A DNA stretch of 38,839 nucleotides, from assembly GCA_964638865.1 (NCBI GenBank), contig CAZXBG010000012.1:1-38839 (forward strand). The letters run 5' to 3'. The stretch comes from UBA7236 sp964638865. Its GTDB lineage: Bacteria; Bacteroidota; Bacteroidia; Chitinophagales; BACL12. Each line of letters starts with the position of its first letter. The first letter of the stretch is position 1. Shown piece by piece: positions 35,194-38,839 of the stretch. The notes under the pieces are model-generated. The model saw nothing but the letters and a program-made list of their open reading frames with translations. It searched no databases and was not told the origin of the DNA. A program made the position numbers and the translations under genes.

Positions 35194-35355
35194 TAGCCCC
35201 GACTGCAGTGGAAACCCCCGCCGGTAATTAATTATATTAGGGAGGATGAAAAATGGAAAATATTGGAACAACTATTTTTGGGTATCAAAATGGCGGGAGT
35301 TGCAACAAAAGGCGGGACCGAACGGTGGCAGGAACGCCACCGGTCGAGCTCCAAA
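35194..35355 (+). ncRNA. Flavo-1-like structured RNA motif
   Basis: The 5' half carries AGCCCCGACTGCAGTGGAAA (35195-35214) and then CCCCCGCC; the 3' half carries GGCGGGACCGAACGGTGGC (35311-35329), AGGAA, GCCACCGG and GAGCTCC. CCCGCC (35217-35222) pairs with GGCGGG (35311-35316), closing an 88-nt AT-rich loop, and GGTGGC pairs with GCCACC. The paired halves with AGCCC...GTGG and GGNNNCAGGAA signatures are what I know from the Flavo-1 RNA motif of Bacteroidota; the family name is from memory. It lies 58 bp before lysS but may be an independent small RNA. Confidence 0.5.
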
Positions 35356-35356
35356 C

Positions 35357-35391
35357 TTTTATAAACGGTGAACTGTTATGTTTTATCTTTG
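35357..35391 (+). promoter_or_regulatory. Candidate promoter of lysS
   Basis: TATCTTTG (35384-35391) fits the Bacteroidota -7 box TAnnTTTG; a TTTT at 35357-35360 is a poor -33 box. It would give a leader of about 15 nt before the ATG at 35414 and would exclude the structured RNA from the lysS message. Confidence 0.3.
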
Positions 35392-35413
35392 ATCCCAAAT
35401 TTGAAAAACAGCA

Positions 35414-36925
35414 ATGAGCAACAATTTAAGTGAGCAGGAAATTATCAGGAGAGCAAGTTTAACGGCTTTGCGCGATATGGGTATTGATCCGTATCCGGCG
35501 GCGGAGTTTGAAATAACGCATACTTCGGCGTATATATTGGCAAATCATCCGGAGAAAACGGACGAATTACAGGAGGTAAGTTTTGCGGGAAGATTAATGG
35601 GAAAACGGATTATGGGAAAGGCTGCTTTTGCTGTTTTACAGGATAGTGTGGGCAAAATTCAGATTTATGTGAAGGGGGATGAAATTTGTCCTGGTGAAGA
35701 TAAATCGATGTATGAAGATGTATTTAAAAAACATTTGGATATTGGTGATATAATTGGCGTAAAAGGATATGTATTTACTACAAAAACGGGTGAAACCACC
35801 ATTCATGTGCGCGAATTTAAATTGCTGAGTAAAAGTTTGCGCCCTCTGCCAATTGTAAAAACAGATACGGAAGGAAATGTGTTTGATGCATTTAAAGATC
35901 CGGAACAACGTTATAGAATGCGTTATGTTGATTTGATTGTTAATCCGGATGTTAAAGAGGTATTTATTAAAAGAAGTAAATTGGTAAATACCATGCGCAA
36001 TTTTTTAAACGCACATGGATATATAGAAGTGGAAACGCCAATTTTACAACCGCTTTACGGTGGTGCTGCTGCGCGACCTTTTACTACGCATCACAATGCT
36101 CTGGATATGACTTTATATATGCGTATTGCAAATGAGTTGTATTTAAAAAGATTAATTGTTGGTGGCTTTGATGGTGTATATGAATTTTCGAAAGATTTCC
36201 GCAATGAGGGTATGGACAGATTTCATAATCCGGAATTTACGCAGATAGAATTTTATGTTGCGTATAAAGATTATAACTGGATGATGGATTTTACGGAAGA
36301 GATGATAGAAAAAGTTGCAATGGAAGTTACGGGTTCAACGGAAGTGCAGGTAGGAGAAAATATTATTTCGTTTAAACGTCCCTGGAAAAGATTTACCATG
36401 TTTGAAGCAATTCAACATTTTACGGGAATTGATATAACACAAATGGATGAGGCTGCAATGTATAAAACTGCAAAAGAATTGCATGTGCGTGTGGATGCAA
36501 CCATGGGTAAAGGAAAATTAATTGATGAAATTTTCGGCGAAAAATGTGAACCGTTTTTAATTCAGCCGACATTTATTACCGATTATCCGGTGGAGATGAG
36601 TCCGCTTGCAAAAAAACATCGCACCGTAGAAGGTTTGGTGGAACGTTTTGAAGCAATTTGCAACGGAAAAGAAATGCTGAATTCTTTCAGCGAATTAAAT
36701 GATCCGATAGATCAGCGCGAAAGATTTGAAGCGCAATTGGAATTAGGCAAACGCGGCGACGAAGAAGCAATGCAACTGGATGAAGATTTTTTACGTGCAT
36801 TGGAATTTGGAATGCCACCAACAGCAGGAATTGGAATTGGTATTGATCGATTAACTATGATAATGACCAATCAGCATGCCATTCAGGATGTATTGTTGTT
36901 TCCGCACATGAAGGCGGAGAAGTGA
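35414..36925 (+). CDS. lysS: Lysyl-tRNA synthetase, class II
   Basis: A 503-aa cytoplasmic enzyme that charges tRNA-Lys with lysine using ATP. The N-terminal OB-fold anticodon-binding domain covers about 50-150 (VSFAGRLMGKRIMGKAAFAV). The class II core has motif 1 near 190-215 (GYIEVETPILQPLYGGA), motif 2 near 260-275 (EFSKDFRNEGMDRFHNPEFT) and motif 3 near the C-terminus (GIGIGIDRLTMIMT). Length and motifs are normal for bacterial LysS. It is a single gene convergent with the T9SS cargo gene; 99 bp separate them, with only a weak AATAAC/GTTATT hairpin (36965-36981). Confidence 0.97.
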   Translation: MSNNLSEQEIIRRASLTALRDMGIDPYPAAEFEITHTSAYILANHPEKTDELQEVSFAGRLMGKRIMGKAAFAVLQDSVGKIQIYVKGDEICPGEDKSMYEDVFKKHLDIGDIIGVKGYVFTTKTGETTIHVREFKLLSKSLRPLPIVKTDTEGNVFDAFKDPEQRYRMRYVDLIVNPDVKEVFIKRSKLVNTMRNFLNAHGYIEVETPILQPLYGGAAARPFTTHHNALDMTLYMRIANELYLKRLIVGGFDGVYEFSKDFRNEGMDRFHNPEFTQIEFYVAYKDYNWMMDFTEEMIEKVAMEVTGSTEVQVGENIISFKRPWKRFTMFEAIQHFTGIDITQMDEAAMYKTAKELHVRVDATMGKGKLIDEIFGEKCEPFLIQPTFITDYPVEMSPLAKKHRTVEGLVERFEAICNGKEMLNSFSELNDPIDQRERFEAQLELGKRGDEEAMQLDEDFLRALEFGMPPTAGIGIGIDRLTMIMTNQHAIQDVLLFPHMKAEK

Positions 36926-37024
36926 GTTTTGTGTTATGCGTTTTAAGTTCGGAGTCTGCGTGCTAATAACCTAAAGTTATTCAGTTTGCATTGCAACAGC
37001 TACACTATAAAAAAATATTTGCTT

Positions 37025-38272
37025 CTACAATTTAATAAATTGTAAAACAGTATTTGTGGATTTATACAGGATATTCATTGTATAAATTCCGGTTGGTAAA
37101 TTTTGTAGATGCACTTTAATCTGATAATCAGATAGGATTAAATCATTTGCCGACAATCTGAATTTTTGACCGCTTGTATTTAGAATTTCTATTCCAATTA
37201 TTTCGGAGGTAAAACTGCTTGTTGTTATAAAAAGATTTTCTTCCACGGGATTAGGAAAAATCGAAATTATATTATTTGTCATTATATTAGAAACAATAAC
37301 CGCACTATGCTGAAACGCACCATCCAGATCAACTAATTTTAATCGGTAATAACTTGTGATTCCTGAAAATACATCATCGGTAAAAGTATATAATTGTTGA
37401 TTGGTGGTATTTCCCGCTGCCGTAATATTTCCAATAGGATAAAATGTTTCTCCTTCGGCACTTTTTTCCACAATAAATTCGGCGGAATTTATTTCGGTAG
37501 AAGTTTTCCAATTTAATTGTACTGCTGATGATAAATTAATTAAATAAAAATCTTTTAATACAATTGGCAACACAAAATCGCAGGTTCCAATTACTGGAGG
37601 TAATGTATATCTTGTTGCATCATTGTATATCCAATATGCAGCAGTATTATAATCTGCTGCAACTGCAGGATCGGGTAATAACAGGCAATCGATTATTTGA
37701 TTATCGCGATCGGGAAGTAACACACAGGTTGCACCAGCACTAAGCCCTGGAGGTAATAAAGATTGTTCTGCCAAATTTGCTCCGGCAAAAGTCCATGCAC
37801 CATTAAAATTTACACATGCAATAAAAGTTGGCACGGCGGTTGACCCGATATATGCCAAAATTGCATCGCCCGAAGTGGATAACGCCATGGAAGAAGTGGA
37901 AGCCGTTGCTACAATTGTTCCTGAAGAAACATTTGCACCCGATTCGAGATTTCCGGTTCCAAATAATGTAAACCCTCCAACAGTGCCGCCGGTAAAAGTT
38001 ACCATGGTTCCACCGGGCAACCCTCCGGCCGGAACATTCCATTGTATATGGCCTTCGCTTGCATAAAAACCTGCACCGTTCCAGCCTGCATCCGAAAAAT
38101 AAATTATAGTGCCATCTTCGAGATAGTTTGTGACTATAATGGTAAACTGGTCAGTATTATCTGCATTAAAACCCAAAAATGCGATATCTCCGGCAGCAAC
38201 AGGTTGTGCATTGATAATAGTGTGTATAAAAAAAGGGAGGATAAAAATAAGATGTGACAATTTTAATTTCAT
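37025..38272 (-). CDS. Secreted protein with T9SS sorting tail
   Basis: A 415-aa exported protein. Signal peptide 1-22 (FILPFFIHTIINAQ). The N-terminal domain (about 23-230) begins AAGDIAFLGFNADNTDQFTI and has a ...YFSDAGWNGAGF... segment, as in a family of Bacteroidota surface proteins of unknown function. A fibronectin-like linker follows (VQLNWKTSTEINSAEFIVEK, typical of this clade), then the C-terminal type IX sorting domain (ISIFPNPVEENLFI, LPTGIYTMNI). It should be delivered to the cell surface. No catalytic motif recognised. Confidence 0.85.
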   Translation of the reverse strand: MKLKLSHLIFILPFFIHTIINAQPVAAGDIAFLGFNADNTDQFTIIVTNYLEDGTIIYFSDAGWNGAGFYASEGHIQWNVPAGGLPGGTMVTFTGGTVGGFTLFGTGNLESGANVSSGTIVATASTSSMALSTSGDAILAYIGSTAVPTFIACVNFNGAWTFAGANLAEQSLLPPGLSAGATCVLLPDRDNQIIDCLLLPDPAVAADYNTAAYWIYNDATRYTLPPVIGTCDFVLPIVLKDFYLINLSSAVQLNWKTSTEINSAEFIVEKSAEGETFYPIGNITAAGNTTNQQLYTFTDDVFSGITSYYRLKLVDLDGAFQHSAVIVSNIMTNNIISIFPNPVEENLFITTSSFTSEIIGIEILNTSGQKFRLSANDLILSDYQIKVHLQNLPTGIYTMNILYKSTNTVLQFIKL

Positions 38273-38346
38273 ACCCCTGATATTGAATACAAAATTACCC
38301 TGCCGGTATTACCTTACTATTAAGCGCATGTTTAGAAAACAAAAAT

Positions 38347-38739
38347 TCAGCGGAACCTATCCATTGATTTTACCAGCGCTTCATCTTTTTTAATGTTGCG
38401 ACGTGCAAAAGCATTGGATATCAATATTACAAGAGGAATTCCGAGTGCAATGGGATAATTTTCATTCCCAAATTTGTTAGCAGCGAAAAAACTGGCAGCT
38501 ATTAATGCAATGGCGAGAATCATATTTATCAAACACAATTTTAATTGCAGTTTTCTGTCCTTGAACTGAGAAATTGCAAAAAGTGCTATGAGTGCAATTG
38601 CAATGCATATAGAAGTTGCAATTATATCACCTTTTGTCAATAAAAGAATACTATCCTTTTCAGAAATGGGTAAAAACAAAAATACGATCGCGGAAATTGC
38701 TGCGATGCATAAAAAAACTGTTTGAATTCGTTGCCACAT
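38347..38739 (-). CDS. DUF4293 family membrane protein
   Basis: About 130 aa from the Met at 38739 (MWQRIQTVFL, the family start); the open frame extends 30 codons upstream but that part translates a tandem repeat, so it is not coding. Four membrane helices (about 5-25, 38-58, 68-88, 96-112) and a basic tail (ARRNIKKDEALVKSMDRFR). DUF4293 proteins are widespread in Bacteroidota and of unknown function; the WQRIQT start and the four-helix layout are the recognition features. Confidence 0.8.
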   Translation of the reverse strand: MWQRIQTVFLCIAAISAIVFLFLPISEKDSILLLTKGDIIATSICIAIALIALFAISQFKDRKLQLKLCLINMILAIALIAASFFAANKFGNENYPIALGIPLVILISNAFARRNIKKDEALVKSMDRFR

Positions 38740-38780
38740 AAATGCAAAGGTAAACACAAATTGAGAATGGAGAAGCATGA

Positions 38781-38816
38781 AATGTACCAATGTACCAATG
38801 TGTAAATGTACCAATG
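38781..38816. repeat. 8-bp tandem repeat
   Basis: Four head-to-tail units of AATGTACC, the third degenerate (AATGTGTA), ending with a partial unit AATG. It lies about 40 bp upstream of the DUF4293 start and explains the spurious upstream extension of that frame. Repeats of this wording are common between genes in Bacteroidota. Confidence 0.7.
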
Positions 38817-38839
38817 AACAGCCGGGCACTGTTCAACTA

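Noticed and set aside
38781..38816. Possible CRISPR array
   Set aside because: Units are 8 bp, contiguous and without spacers; a simple tandem repeat.
1..38839. tRNA, rRNA or replication origin
   Set aside because: Scanning by eye I saw no cloverleaf with a GTTCRA-type T-loop, no rRNA signature and no DnaA-box cluster.

Overview
The window looks like a chromosomal segment from an AT-rich member of the Bacteroidota. The evidence is two secreted proteins with type IX secretion (Por) C-terminal sorting tails, a DUF4293 protein, TAnnTTTG-type promoters, no Shine-Dalgarno pattern, and a Bacteroidota-style structured RNA ahead of lysS. I cannot resolve the order; Chitinophagales or Sphingobacteriales-like is a guess.

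Layout. (1) 1-2.8 kb: the N-terminal part of a PAS sensor protein running off the left edge, a 56-codon orphan gene, two decayed IS1182-like transposase fossils and the first copy (A) of a sigma-factor-like gene. (2) 2.8-13.8 kb: a block of eight minus-strand genes for metal or cation export. In transcription order these are a CusA-type RND pump split into two abutting genes, a D-2-hydroxyacid dehydrogenase, a P2-type (Ca2+-like) ATPase, a small membrane protein, a TolC/CusC outer-membrane protein, and two CusB-type lipoprotein adaptors, the last with a heavy-metal-binding domain. (3) 14.3-15.0 kb: the second copy (B) of the sigma-like gene, so the metal block lies between direct repeats of about 645 bp. 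(4) 15.1-24.3 kb: a single-domain response regulator followed by a 2912-aa cyclic beta-1,2-glucan synthase-like protein (GT84, glycoamylase and GH94 regions). (5) 24.5-27.1 kb: NhaA antiporter, a small membrane protein and a YciF-like stress protein. (6) 27.8-35 kb: a decay zone holding a frameshifted serine hydrolase, a T9SS-exported BNR-repeat protein, a broken HigBA-like toxin-antitoxin pair cut by an IS fossil, a frameshifted zeta-toxin-like kinase with a 49-aa partner, a small membrane protein, and a GIY-YIG/DUF4357 gene broken by a nonsense codon. (7) 35.2-38.8 kb: a Flavo-1-like RNA, lysS, a T9SS cargo protein and a DUF4293 protein, which looks like core genome.

How it fits together. 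The export block could move metal from periplasm to outside (CusA, two CusB, TolC) and cations across the inner membrane (P2 ATPase). NhaA, the YciF-like protein and the periplasmic glucan synthase are envelope or osmotic and ionic stress functions nearby. The most notable features are the sigma-gene direct repeats bracketing the efflux block with a conserved palindrome upstream of each copy, the CusA gene split exactly between its two membrane halves with a TAATG junction, and folded attC-like repeats just after small toxin-antitoxin-like genes.
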